Positions 37,235 through 44,629 of a DNA stretch of 64,000 bases are shown in pieces (the first letter of the stretch is position 1; each line of letters begins with the position of its first letter). The notes under the pieces are model-generated. The model saw only the letters and a program-made list of their open reading frames with translations. It ran no database searches and had not been told where the DNA came from. The DNA is from Iodobacter sp025352645. GTDB taxonomy: Bacteria; Pseudomonadota; Gammaproteobacteria; Burkholderiales; Chitinibacteraceae. Position numbers and translations under genes: made by a program. Where the stretch lies: the NCBI RefSeq assembly GCF_033446605.1, contig NZ_JAWQUO010000010.1:87710-151709 (forward strand). Reading direction: 5' to 3'.

Positions 37235-37263
37235 AACTACACTTAATTATATTTAGTGTAGTT
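37235..37263. promoter_or_regulatory. Inverted repeat upstream of the PEP-CTERM gene
   Basis: AACTACACT (37235-37243) is perfectly mirrored by AGTGTAGTT (37255-37263) across an 11-base AT spacer, ending 22 bases before the start codon. It could be an operator overlapping the promoter, or a leader hairpin. Confidence 0.45.
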
Positions 37264-37285
37264 GTTCATATTTACTGGAGAAATC

Positions 37286-37963
37286 ATGTCTATTACTTTT
37301 ATTACAAAAAACATTGCGATTGCATTTAGTACCTTAATCCTAAGCAATATTGCACAAGCAACTGTCTACTCAAATACGGCCGCTCAAGATTCATCAGGCA
37401 ACTTTATACTGGTTCCGGGCTTAGGTAGTGATGGCGGCAGCTCAAGCGCCACTACTAGCTTTGGTCAGCACTTTGTTGCCACAGGTGAAACACTGCAAAA
37501 TTTTAATTTTTATGCCTCAGAAGGTAACCGTGGCAACATTAGCTTTGCCATCGCCGCATGGGATGGTCAAAAAGCGATAGGGCCTGCGCTTTATACCAGC
37601 TCAAATATTCTTTACAACGCCGGTTCACAAGCATTAGGTGCGAGCGGGCTTAACTTATCACTCACGGCTGGCAAGCAATATATCGCCTACCTAAGCACGG
37701 CAGGGATAGCATCACCCGCTGGAAACATCTGGATGAAAAGCTCCAGCACCAACGGCGGCTTAAACGACGGATTTGCCTCCATTAACTCCAACGGTGCAAA
37801 CCCGCTATCACTTTCACAATCATGGACTAATTCGAATACAAACCTTAACTACACCGCAACCTTTACCACTCCAGTACCAGAACCTGAAACCTATGCACTA
37901 TTAGGCCTAGGCTTGATCGCCATAATGACACGGCAGCGTAAAAACTTTAAATCAATACGCTAG
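37286..37963 (+). CDS. PEP-CTERM sorting-domain exported protein
   Basis: A 225-residue secreted protein. The ATG at 37286 has a TGGAG ribosome site; a TTG eight codons earlier is less likely. Residues 1-26 are a signal peptide ending at AQA. The body is rich in Ser, Gly and Asn with no recognised enzyme motif. The C-terminus is a classical PEP-CTERM tail: VPEPETYALLGLGLIAIM (PEP motif plus a hydrophobic helix) followed by a basic end. Family knowledge: exosortase cleaves such tails and the proteins go to the surface or extracellular matrix. No exosortase is in this window. Confidence 0.85.
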   Translation: MSITFITKNIAIAFSTLILSNIAQATVYSNTAAQDSSGNFILVPGLGSDGGSSSATTSFGQHFVATGETLQNFNFYASEGNRGNISFAIAAWDGQKAIGPALYTSSNILYNAGSQALGASGLNLSLTAGKQYIAYLSTAGIASPAGNIWMKSSSTNGGLNDGFASINSNGANPLSLSQSWTNSNTNLNYTATFTTPVPEPETYALLGLGLIAIMTRQRKNFKSIR

Positions 37964-37977
37964 GGCTTTGATGTGTA

Positions 37978-38487
37978 TTACAAAGCGTAAAAGTATTGAA
38001 TAGCCAGCAACACCAGTATGGCGTATCCCGCAGCAAGGATATCGTCGATCATCACGCCAATACCGCCTGGCACGCGTTGATCGAACCAACAAATAGGCCA
38101 AGGTTTAAAAATATCGAACAATCTAAATAAGGCAAAAGCGAATAGCCAGCCTCGAGGATTAAGTGGCACAAATAGTAGCACCAGCCACATGGCAACAATC
38201 TCATCAATAACAATGCCACCAAAGTCGTGGACGCCTAGGGTATTGCCTGTAATCTCGCTGGCCCAGCAGCCAATGAGGAAGGCAGGCAAGCAGAGCCAAG
38301 CAATAGACAGCGGGGATACGCACTGTATCAATAAGGCATATAAGGGCAATGCCGCCAACGTACCAAAAGTACCAGGCGCTTTTTTAGCCAAACCACTTCC
38401 AACACCCAAAGCAATAAAATGCGCAGGGTGCGCTAATAAAAACCGCCAGTCGGGGCGAACAAGCAGCTTTTGTGGATGATCATGCAT
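37978..38487 (-). CDS. pgpA: Phosphatidylglycerophosphatase A
   Basis: A 169-residue membrane phosphatase that dephosphorylates phosphatidylglycerol phosphate to phosphatidylglycerol. The motif GSGLAKKAPGTFGTLAALPLY is characteristic, as are DFGGIVIDEIVAMW and the late GGIGVMIDDILAGYA-type motif with conserved acidic residues. Three or four hydrophobic helices are visible. The ATG at 38487 is preferred over the TTG at 38496. It follows thiL on the same strand, a common gene order in proteobacteria, separated by a tandem octanucleotide repeat. Confidence 0.93.
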   Translation of the reverse strand: MHDHPQKLLVRPDWRFLLAHPAHFIALGVGSGLAKKAPGTFGTLAALPLYALLIQCVSPLSIAWLCLPAFLIGCWASEITGNTLGVHDFGGIVIDEIVAMWLVLLFVPLNPRGWLFAFALFRLFDIFKPWPICWFDQRVPGGIGVMIDDILAAGYAILVLLAIQYFYAL

Positions 38488-38524
38488 ACAAAACAACCCA
38501 ATCTAATAAGAATATCAACTTAAA

Positions 38525-38556
38525 ACGTGGCTACGTGGCTACGTGGCTACGTGGCT
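38525..38556. repeat. Four perfect tandem copies of the octamer ACGTGGCT
   Basis: The unit runs four times without mismatch from 38525 to 38556; the last copy overlaps the thiL stop codon. It fills more than half of the thiL-pgpA gap. Copy-number change would alter spacing between the two genes but not either protein. Confidence 0.85.
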
Positions 38557-39505
38557 AGGCAAAATGATCAAAGCCATGAAATGTAATCGGCAATGGCTGT
38601 TTTGCGGCATCCAGTAGGGTGACATCACTACCCTGGCGAATCATCCCAACCTGCGTAAGGGGTAAATCCAGCTCTGCGGCCAGCGCAACAATAACCGCGT
38701 GCTGATCGGCAGCGGCAGTAAAGCAGAGCTCATAATCATCCCCCCCCGCCAAAAATGCCTCTTGCTGTAAATACTGCGGCAAGCCAGCCACATCTGGCGC
38801 AAAAGGCACGGCATCGAGCCAAACTTCAGCCCCGCAAGCCGATTGCTCACAAATATGCCGTAAATCTGCCAATAAGCCATCTGAGATATCTAAAGCCGCC
38901 GAAGCAATGCCGCGCAAACGCAGCCCAAGTGCTATGCGTGGCGTCGGCAAATCCAAGCGCAAGTCACACCGCACAGCAAGCGCCTCAGCCAGCGTTGCTC
39001 GCCCAGTACGGTGCATAACGGCAGCAGCAGCGGCCCCTAAACAACCCGACACCCAGACTTCATCCCCCGCCTTAGCACCGCTGCGTAATAAGGCCTGGCC
39101 GCGCGGTACATGCCCCGCAATTTGAATGGCAATGGTCAACGGCCCACAGGTTGTATCGCCCCCAATTAAGGAGAGATCATATTCATCCGCCATTGCCAGC
39201 AAGCCACGGCTAAAAGCGGCTAACCATGGTGCATCCATAGTGGGCATGGCAATCGATAAGGTAAACCAACTTGGCTCTGCTCCCATCGCAGCTAGATCAG
39301 ACAAATTAACCGCGAGCGCTTTGCGCCCTAGGCGCTCAGGATCTGCATCTTGGAAAAAATGCCGCCCAGCCACCAGCATATCGGCTGAAATGGCTAACTG
39401 ATCGCCAGCTGCAACAGAAACCAGCGCCGCATCGTCCCCCACGCCCAAATCGGCATTTTTAGCGGGGCGTTTAAAATAATAAGCAATGAGATCGAATTCG
39501 TTCAA
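38555..39505 (-). CDS. thiL: Thiamine-monophosphate kinase
   Basis: A 316-residue ATP-dependent kinase converting thiamine phosphate to thiamine diphosphate. It has the start NEFDLIAYYFKR, the GVGDDAALV motif, the SADMLVAGRHF block, GGDTTCGP, and GGDDYELCF near residues 255-263. The start codon is TTG at 39505, as the family start aligns there and no ATG is near. It follows the nusB terminator, so it probably has its own promoter, and it is upstream of pgpA. Confidence 0.94.
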   Translation of the reverse strand: MNEFDLIAYYFKRPAKNADLGVGDDAALVSVAAGDQLAISADMLVAGRHFFQDADPERLGRKALAVNLSDLAAMGAEPSWFTLSIAMPTMDAPWLAAFSRGLLAMADEYDLSLIGGDTTCGPLTIAIQIAGHVPRGQALLRSGAKAGDEVWVSGCLGAAAAAVMHRTGRATLAEALAVRCDLRLDLPTPRIALGLRLRGIASAALDISDGLLADLRHICEQSACGAEVWLDAVPFAPDVAGLPQYLQQEAFLAGGDDYELCFTAAADQHAVIVALAAELDLPLTQVGMIRQGSDVTLLDAAKQPLPITFHGFDHFA

Positions 39506-39573
39506 GGCGCTTCAAGTCCATTCTAGGAACGATGTTTGGCGGGTATTCATAGGCATTCACATCGCGTATAGAT

Positions 39574-39597
39574 AAAAAAAGACGGGCTAAGCCCGCC
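39574..39597 (-). terminator. Terminator of the rib-nusB operon
   Basis: On the minus strand GGCGGGC / GCCCGTC with a short loop is followed by seven T. It lies about 30 bases after the nusB stop. Confidence 0.8.
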
Positions 39598-39627
39598 TTT
39601 CGATCAATCAACACATAAAACGACGCA

Positions 39628-40137
39628 TTAGGCGCGGCGTTTGGCGCGATTAGCCACTACTTCATCAGCACGAACAGACTCGGCCAGTTTATCTAGCACG
39701 CCATTCACAAATTTATGCCCATCTAAACCGCCAAAAGTTTTAGCCAGCTCGATTGCTTCATTGATAATCACAGGGTAAGGCGTTTCTGGCATGCACACAA
39801 TTTCAAATGCGCCTACATACAAAACAGCAGCCTCAACCACGCTGACTTCATCCATCGGACGGTCAAGGTGCGGTGAAAGTGCAATTTGTAATGTTTTGAT
39901 GTCTTTAATTACGCCAAACAAAATAGAGCGGAATAAGTTTTTATCTGCACGCTTATAAAGCGCACTTTTTTCGCTTTGACTGGACGCTTCGCTTTCCCAA
40001 GTTACATCACTTTTTGACAAAAACTCTTCAATATTGCCGGGGGTATCTGCGGCCAATAGCCATTGATAAACGCCTTGCACGGCAAATTCACGGGAGAGAC
40101 GACGGGATGATTTTGGTTTTGCTACATCGGAGGTCAT
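39628..40137 (-). CDS. nusB: Transcription antitermination factor NusB
   Basis: A 169-residue all-helical RNA-binding protein that acts with NusE (S10) in rRNA antitermination. REFAVQGVYQWLLA at the N-terminus, the middle RSILFGVIKDIKTL, and EAIELAKTFGGLDGHKFVNGVLDKLAE near the C-terminus are the family blocks. The start overlaps the ribH stop in an ATGA junction, so it is coupled to riboflavin genes as in many Gram-negative bacteria. Confidence 0.95.
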   Translation of the reverse strand: MTSDVAKPKSSRRLSREFAVQGVYQWLLAADTPGNIEEFLSKSDVTWESEASSQSEKSALYKRADKNLFRSILFGVIKDIKTLQIALSPHLDRPMDEVSVVEAAVLYVGAFEIVCMPETPYPVIINEAIELAKTFGGLDGHKFVNGVLDKLAESVRADEVVANRAKRRA

Positions 40138-40607
40138 GCTTGTAATGCCTTTAATAAATTCGCTGTTTCTACGGCGACACGCGCAGCGTCAGTGCCTTTT
40201 TCAAACACACGCACTTCAGCTTGTTCGTCGTTTTCAGTGGTTAAGATGGCGTTTGCCACAACAATGCCGTAATCAAGTCCGATACGGCTTACACCAGCGC
40301 CAGATTCATTGGCAACCAGCTCAAAATGATAAGTTTCCCCACGGATCACTGCACCCAAAGCAATCAGTGCGTCAAAACGATCCGATTCAGCCATCGCAGC
40401 CAAAACCAGTGGTATTTCCAAAGCGCCGGGCACCGTAGTAATCAGCATATCTTGCTCGGCTACACCCAGTACTTTAAGTTCAGCCACGCAAGCATCGCGT
40501 AAACCTTCGCAGACCGGTGTATTAAACCGGCTCATTACAATACCGATACGTAAGCCATTGCCAGTCAAATTAGGCGCAATAAAAGGAATATTTGCAGCGA
40601 TGCTCAT
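40134..40607 (-). CDS. ribH: 6,7-dimethyl-8-ribityllumazine synthase
   Basis: A 157-residue lumazine synthase, penultimate enzyme of riboflavin synthesis. It has IVMSRFNTPVCEGL, VPGALEIPLVLAAM at about residues 59-72, GAVIRGETYHFELVANE with the catalytic His, and GLDYGIVVANAILTTENDEQA. Its start shares one base with the ribB-type gene stop (TAATG) and its end overlaps nusB, forming a tight three-gene operon. Confidence 0.95.
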   Translation of the reverse strand: MSIAANIPFIAPNLTGNGLRIGIVMSRFNTPVCEGLRDACVAELKVLGVAEQDMLITTVPGALEIPLVLAAMAESDRFDALIALGAVIRGETYHFELVANESGAGVSRIGLDYGIVVANAILTTENDEQAEVRVFEKGTDAARVAVETANLLKALQA

Positions 40608-41713
40608 TATTTTTTTCCTTGAGACAATTCAAATCCAGTAATTTCTAAGCCAAAACCCGTCATGCTTGGGATGCGGCGCTCCGGCGACAATAAACGCATT
40701 TTACCCACACCCAAGTCTTTTAGCATTTGTGCACCAATACCATAGGTGCGCAAATCCCACTTCTTGCTTTCATTTAAGCCTAATTCTGGCAAAGCGCGGG
40801 CCAATAAATCACGGCCATCTTCGCTGCGATGCAGCAGTACCATCACGCCACAGCCCACCTTGGCAATCGCCTCTAGCGACGATTTTACATCCCAAGAGTG
40901 GCCGCTCTGGCCTAAATCCATCCAGTCAATCACCGACAAAGGCTCATGCACCCGCACCAAGGTTTCAATTTCAGGGCTAGGAACCCCTTTAATTAAGGCC
41001 AAATGGCTGGCAGACGTCAGCTTATCGGTGTACACCGCCAGCTCAAAATCACCAGCAAAGGTGGTAATGGTGCGGCGACCTGCGCACGCGACTAAGGACT
41101 CTGTGCGGCTGCGATAATGAATAAGGTCGGCGATAGTACCAATTTTTAGCTGATGCTGTTCAGCAAATACCAAAAGTTCGGGCAAACGGGCCATAGTGCC
41201 GTCGTCATTCATGATCTCGCAGATCACGCTGGCGGGCGTTACCCCTGCCAAAGCGGCCAGATCACAACCCGCCTCAGTATGCCCTGCCCTGACCAGCACC
41301 CCGCCAGGCTGCGCCATAATCGGGAACACATGACCAGGCTGCACGATATCACTCGGCTTGGCATCAAAGGCAATGGCTTTTTTAATGGTTAAAGCGCGAT
41401 CATGCGCAGAAATCCCAGTGGTCACGCCTTCGGCCGCTTCAATGGACGCCGTAAAGTTAGTGCCAAAGCTGGAGCCATTGGCACGCACCATAGGCGCAAG
41501 CCCCAGATAGGCACAGCGCTCGGCATTTAAGGTCAGACAAATCAGCCCACGGCCATGTTTAGCCATAAAATTGATGGCCTCAGGCGTAACAAAGTCTGCT
41601 GCCAGCACCAGATCACCTTCATTTTCGCGATCTTCTTCATCAACCAACACCACCATGCGCCCGGCGCGCATTTCTTCAATAATTTCCTGGACCGGGGAGA
41701 TATTGACGCTCAT
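40607..41713 (-). CDS. ribBA: DHBP synthase fused to a degenerate GTP cyclohydrolase II domain
   Basis: A 368-residue fusion. The N-terminal 205 residues are a complete 3,4-dihydroxy-2-butanone-4-phosphate synthase: VDEEDRENEGDLVLAADF, the GLICL loop, HVFPIMAQPGGVLVRAGHTEA and the EIMNDDGTMAR motif. The C-terminal 160 residues align with GTP cyclohydrolase II, but the position of the zinc-binding C-x10-CxC reads VRVHEPLSVIDWMDL without cysteines, and the other catalytic residues are mostly absent. The second domain is therefore probably inactive in cyclohydrolase chemistry, as reported for RibBX-type hybrids. A separate ribA would be needed elsewhere. It is first in the operon. Confidence 0.92.
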   Translation of the reverse strand: MSVNISPVQEIIEEMRAGRMVVLVDEEDRENEGDLVLAADFVTPEAINFMAKHGRGLICLTLNAERCAYLGLAPMVRANGSSFGTNFTASIEAAEGVTTGISAHDRALTIKKAIAFDAKPSDIVQPGHVFPIMAQPGGVLVRAGHTEAGCDLAALAGVTPASVICEIMNDDGTMARLPELLVFAEQHQLKIGTIADLIHYRSRTESLVACAGRRTITTFAGDFELAVYTDKLTSASHLALIKGVPSPEIETLVRVHEPLSVIDWMDLGQSGHSWDVKSSLEAIAKVGCGVMVLLHRSEDGRDLLARALPELGLNESKKWDLRTYGIGAQMLKDLGVGKMRLLSPERRIPSMTGFGLEITGFELSQGKK

Positions 41714-42060
41714 AACATACCTTTAAAGATCACTAACTTCTGAATAAATGAATCCGGCAGTGCGCATCACGGCGCTTAATTTAGGGCCAGACAGTCTGTC
41801 ATGCAGGCAGTAAGCCTGCATTGTCCCAGATCAGCAGGGGATAGACCACCATTTTGCCAATGTATAAGAACCGGAAACGATGATCAGTAATACATCAGAA
41901 AATATGCCAAACGGGCAAAGTTCTTTCTTTCACCTGACAGCTCTGCTACTCTCTGGCACCTCATCATAAATACCTTAGCGTATTTGCTAAGCCAATGGAT
42001 TCACGAGTTTTTAAATTCATTCCATTCGCCCCCCGTACAAATAAGCCAGACGATTGGAAA
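41714..42060. promoter_or_regulatory. Divergent region between riboflavin and aryl polyene operons
   Basis: 347 bases hold the leaders of two divergent operons. A perfect 7-bp hairpin TGCAGGC/GCCTGCA is at 41802-41820, and GACAGACTGTC at 41789-41799 is another palindrome, both in the ribB leader. I looked for the FMN riboswitch (RFN) consensus on the minus strand and did not find it. The reading frame from ATG 41995 joins the next gene but lacks family similarity before 42061. Confidence 0.55.
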
Positions 42061-42765
42061 ATGATTAGATTTCAGATTGCCAAATGGGCCGCATGGGCTC
42101 CCGCAGCAAACACATCACAGGCAAGTCTGTTAAACCTCGCTGGTTTAAGTAATGAAGCCCCCTCACTCAGTGAAATGCCTGCCATGCTGCGCCGCCGTGC
42201 AGGTCGGTTAGGTAAAACAGCGCTGCATACTGCCTATCAGGCCGCAGAGCAAGGAACAGCCTGCCCCGTTATTTTTGCCTCCCGCTACGGGGATATCACC
42301 CAATCTGTGGAACAACTGCAGCTACTCGCACAAAGCGGCGTTGTTTCCCCTAGCGCCTTTAGCATGTCGGTTCACAATGCTATTTCTGCATTATTTTCCA
42401 TTGCCCGTAAAGACACCGCCAGCTACACCGCCATTGCCGCAGGCGAAGAAACAATAGAAGCGGCATTTACCGAGGCGATCGGCCTGCTGGCTGATGATGA
42501 TGCAGCAAGCGTATTATTGGTGTGCTACGACGAGCCCTTACCTGCTCCCCATCATGTTTTTACGGAATCCCCCGCCTTTGCGCACGCCTTTGCTTGCCGT
42601 TTAGTAAAAGCAGACCGGGGATTTAGCCTAAGCAGCCACGCCACAACCCACCCTGCCGATGATCTGCCCGACGGTTTAGCCATACTGCACTTTTTATTAT
42701 CAGAACAGCACAGCCTCCGGCATACCGCTGGAGCACGAACCTGGCTCTGGCAACAAGATGTTTAA
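42061..42765 (+). CDS. apeC: Aryl polyene chain-length factor (KS-like, ApeC type)
   Basis: A 234-residue ketosynthase-like protein lacking a catalytic Cys. It matches the beta-ketoacyl synthase-like N-terminal family that acts as chain-length factor in aryl polyene synthesis and pairs with a full ketosynthase (ApeO). The family start FxIxxWAAWAP aligns to ATG 42061, so this was chosen; an in-frame ATG at 41995 adds 22 unmatched residues. MLRRRAGRLGKTALHTAYQA, VFASRYGD-like and SAFSMSVHNAI are the typical blocks. It opens the operon and overlaps the next gene by eight bases. Confidence 0.88.
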   Translation: MIRFQIAKWAAWAPAANTSQASLLNLAGLSNEAPSLSEMPAMLRRRAGRLGKTALHTAYQAAEQGTACPVIFASRYGDITQSVEQLQLLAQSGVVSPSAFSMSVHNAISALFSIARKDTASYTAIAAGEETIEAAFTEAIGLLADDDAASVLLVCYDEPLPAPHHVFTESPAFAHAFACRLVKADRGFSLSSHATTHPADDLPDGLAILHFLLSEQHSLRHTAGARTWLWQQDV

Positions 42766-43540
42766 GTCATTTGAACGAGGGTGGCGTATTCTTGCCACGG
42801 CAATCGCCTTCAGCGTATTTGGCGCTGGCGGCTTGCTATTGGGCTTGGTTTTTTTCCCACTGCTTAATTTATACATGAAACAAAACGCCAAAAAAACCCG
42901 TATTGCACGGCTGACTGTTCATTACGCGTTTAAATTATTTATAGAATTAATGCGTCGCACTGGAATATTGCGCTATCGCATCAAGGGCATAGAAAAACTA
43001 AACCGCCAAGGCTTATTGATACTGGCCAACCACCCCACTCTTATCGATGTGGTGTTTTTAATTTCACTGATCAAAAATGCCGACTGCGTTGTGAAGGCGG
43101 GGCTCGCTAAAAACCCATTCACCCGTGGCCCTATTAAAGGCACGGATTACATTTGCAATGACTCAGGCACACAATTATTAGACGATTGCATCGCATCGCT
43201 GCATGCGAGCAATAATCTCGTTATTTTCCCTGAAGGCACACGCACAGCCACCGATGGCACAATGAAGCTGCAAAGGGGGGCTGCTAACATCGCTTTACGC
43301 GGCGAATGCAATATCACTCCCGTTACAATACGCTGCACTCCCCTTAGCCTGACCAGAGGTTTGCCGTGGTGGAAAGTACCGGCCAGCCGGATGATTTTTA
43401 CCTTGGACGTGGGTGACGATATTGCGGTTGCACCGTTTTTAGCCCAGGCTAACGGCGAAACCGCCCTCGCCGCACGCCAGCTTACACAGCATTTGCACGA
43501 CTATTTTTTACCGGAGAAACCCGCCCATGTTGGCGCTTGA
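42758..43540 (+). CDS. Lysophospholipid acyltransferase-like protein (APE cluster)
   Basis: A 260-residue membrane-associated PlsC-type acyltransferase. An N-terminal hydrophobic segment (residues about 11-36) anchors it. The catalytic H-x4-D motif is in ANHPTLIDVVF and the substrate motif is FPEGTRT. In APE clusters such enzymes sit between the chain-length factor and the ACPs and are thought to help build the lipid-linked product. It overlaps the chain-length-factor gene by eight bases and the ACP gene by 14. Confidence 0.88.
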   Translation: MFKSFERGWRILATAIAFSVFGAGGLLLGLVFFPLLNLYMKQNAKKTRIARLTVHYAFKLFIELMRRTGILRYRIKGIEKLNRQGLLILANHPTLIDVVFLISLIKNADCVVKAGLAKNPFTRGPIKGTDYICNDSGTQLLDDCIASLHASNNLVIFPEGTRTATDGTMKLQRGAANIALRGECNITPVTIRCTPLSLTRGLPWWKVPASRMIFTLDVGDDIAVAPFLAQANGETALAARQLTQHLHDYFLPEKPAHVGA

Positions 43541-43787
43541 ACAAGAAATCAAAGAACTGATTATTACCGCCCTCAATCTTGAAGACCTGAGCCCTGATGA
43601 TATCGATAGCAAGGCCGCGCTTTTTGTAGACGGCCTAGGGCTGGACTCTATCGATGCCTTAGAGCTAGGATTAGCCCTGCAAAAAAAATACGGTGTTAGC
43701 CTATCGGCAGACTCAACAGAAACACGCGCGCACTTTGCAAGCGTTCAAGCCCTAGCCGCTTTTGTTTCAGCCGCGCAATCTGCATAA
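43527..43787 (+). CDS. apeE: Acyl carrier protein 1 (APE cluster)
   Basis: An 86-residue carrier protein. The phosphopantetheine site is the Ser in GLGLDSIDALELGLAL. It overlaps the acyltransferase gene by 14 bases. It probably carries the starter or growing polyene chain. Which of the two carriers holds the growing chain cannot be read from sequence; the symbol follows cluster order. Confidence 0.9.
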   Translation: MLALEQEIKELIITALNLEDLSPDDIDSKAALFVDGLGLDSIDALELGLALQKKYGVSLSADSTETRAHFASVQALAAFVSAAQSA

Positions 43788-43833
43788 ACGCATACAGCAC
43801 ACGCTTAAATTTTGTGGTAGCAAGGAATACAGT

Positions 43834-44091
43834 ATGACCAAGCAAGAAATGTTCGAGCGCCTTAGCGCTATTTTGCAAGAAACTTTTGATACAGAAGTCA
43901 GCAAAATCACTCCCGAAGCCCGCCTTTACGAAGACTTAGATATCGACAGCATTGATGCCGTTGATTTAATCGTTAAGCTCAAACCCATAGCGGGCAAACG
44001 TCTGCACCCAGACGCCTTCAAAGCAGTTCGTACCCTGCAAGATGTCGTTGACGCACTTTATGAGCTAATGCAGGAAAAATCTGCCGTTTAA
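43834..44091 (+). CDS. apeF: Acyl carrier protein 2 (APE cluster)
   Basis: An 85-residue carrier protein with the attachment Ser in LDIDSIDAVDLIVKLK. The ATG at 43834 follows AAGGAA and gives the family start MTKQEMFERL; the frame is open to 43762 but that part overlaps noncoding sequence. The helix II signature differs from ACP 1 (DSIDAVDL against DSIDALEL), so the two may load different groups. Four bases separate it from the next gene. Confidence 0.9.
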   Translation: MTKQEMFERLSAILQETFDTEVSKITPEARLYEDLDIDSIDAVDLIVKLKPIAGKRLHPDAFKAVRTLQDVVDALYELMQEKSAV

Positions 44092-44095
44092 GCCT

Positions 44096-44629
44096 ATGCG
44101 TAACGTTATTTTAGCGGTGATAACACTGCTCTATCCTCTGCTTATTTATCATGGGATGGGGCATTTCGAGCCCAAATGGCTAGCACTTTTGCTGCTAGCC
44201 ATCGCACTAACACGCGCCGTACTCAGCAAAGAAAAAGTCTGGCTCATTGCCGCTGCAGGTGCGGCAGTGCTGGCTGCGATCAGTTTTTTTAGCAATCAAG
44301 CGCTGCCACTTAAGCTCTACCCAGTACTGGTCAATGCCGTGTTATGCCTGGTATTTGCCTTAACACTGGTGTATCCGCCAAGTGCCATCGAGCGACTGGC
44401 CAGATTAAGCGAGCCAGATTTACCTGCCAGCGGTGTGCACTATACCCGCAGGGTAACGCAGGTTTGGTGTGGGTTTTTTATTTTTAACGGTAGTGCGGCA
44501 CTGATGAGCGCACTCTGGTCAGACGCCGCATGGGCGATTTACAACGGCTTAATTGCCTATCTATTGATGGGCATTTTATTTCTGGGTGAATGGCTGATTC
44601 GCAGGCGAGTAAAGGCAGCACATGGCTGA
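44096..44629 (+). CDS. APE-cluster integral membrane protein (COG4648-like)
   Basis: A 177-residue protein with about five or six hydrophobic helices, an ending WLIRRRVKAA, and the central SEPDLPASGVHYTRRVTQVWCGFFIFNG motif. It matches the small membrane protein always found between the carriers and the AMP ligase in APE clusters; databases sometimes mislabel it as a gyrase subunit. The function is unknown. It overlaps the ligase gene by eight bases. Confidence 0.82.
   Translation: MRNVILAVITLLYPLLIYHGMGHFEPKWLALLLLAIALTRAVLSKEKVWLIAAAGAAVLAAISFFSNQALPLKLYPVLVNAVLCLVFALTLVYPPSAIERLARLSEPDLPASGVHYTRRVTQVWCGFFIFNGSAALMSALWSDAAWAIYNGLIAYLLMGILFLGEWLIRRRVKAAHG

Larger units (their letters stand above)
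36264..37285. other. 1-kb gap with no convincing gene
   Basis: This AT-rich stretch holds a terminator-like hairpin at 36430-36459, a perfect hairpin CTGGCTCG/CGAGCCAG at 36787-36805 and a palindrome at 37235-37263. Short plus-strand frames at 36461 and 36700 lack ribosome sites and protein-like composition. On the minus strand, about 36630 to 36380 can be read as a possibly decayed frame (one internal stop); I do not recognise it and would not call it a gene. Confidence 0.5.

Noticed and set aside
41714..41994. Possible FMN riboswitch in the ribB leader
   Set aside because: I read the minus strand for the conserved RFN elements and found only simple hairpins, not the RFN consensus.
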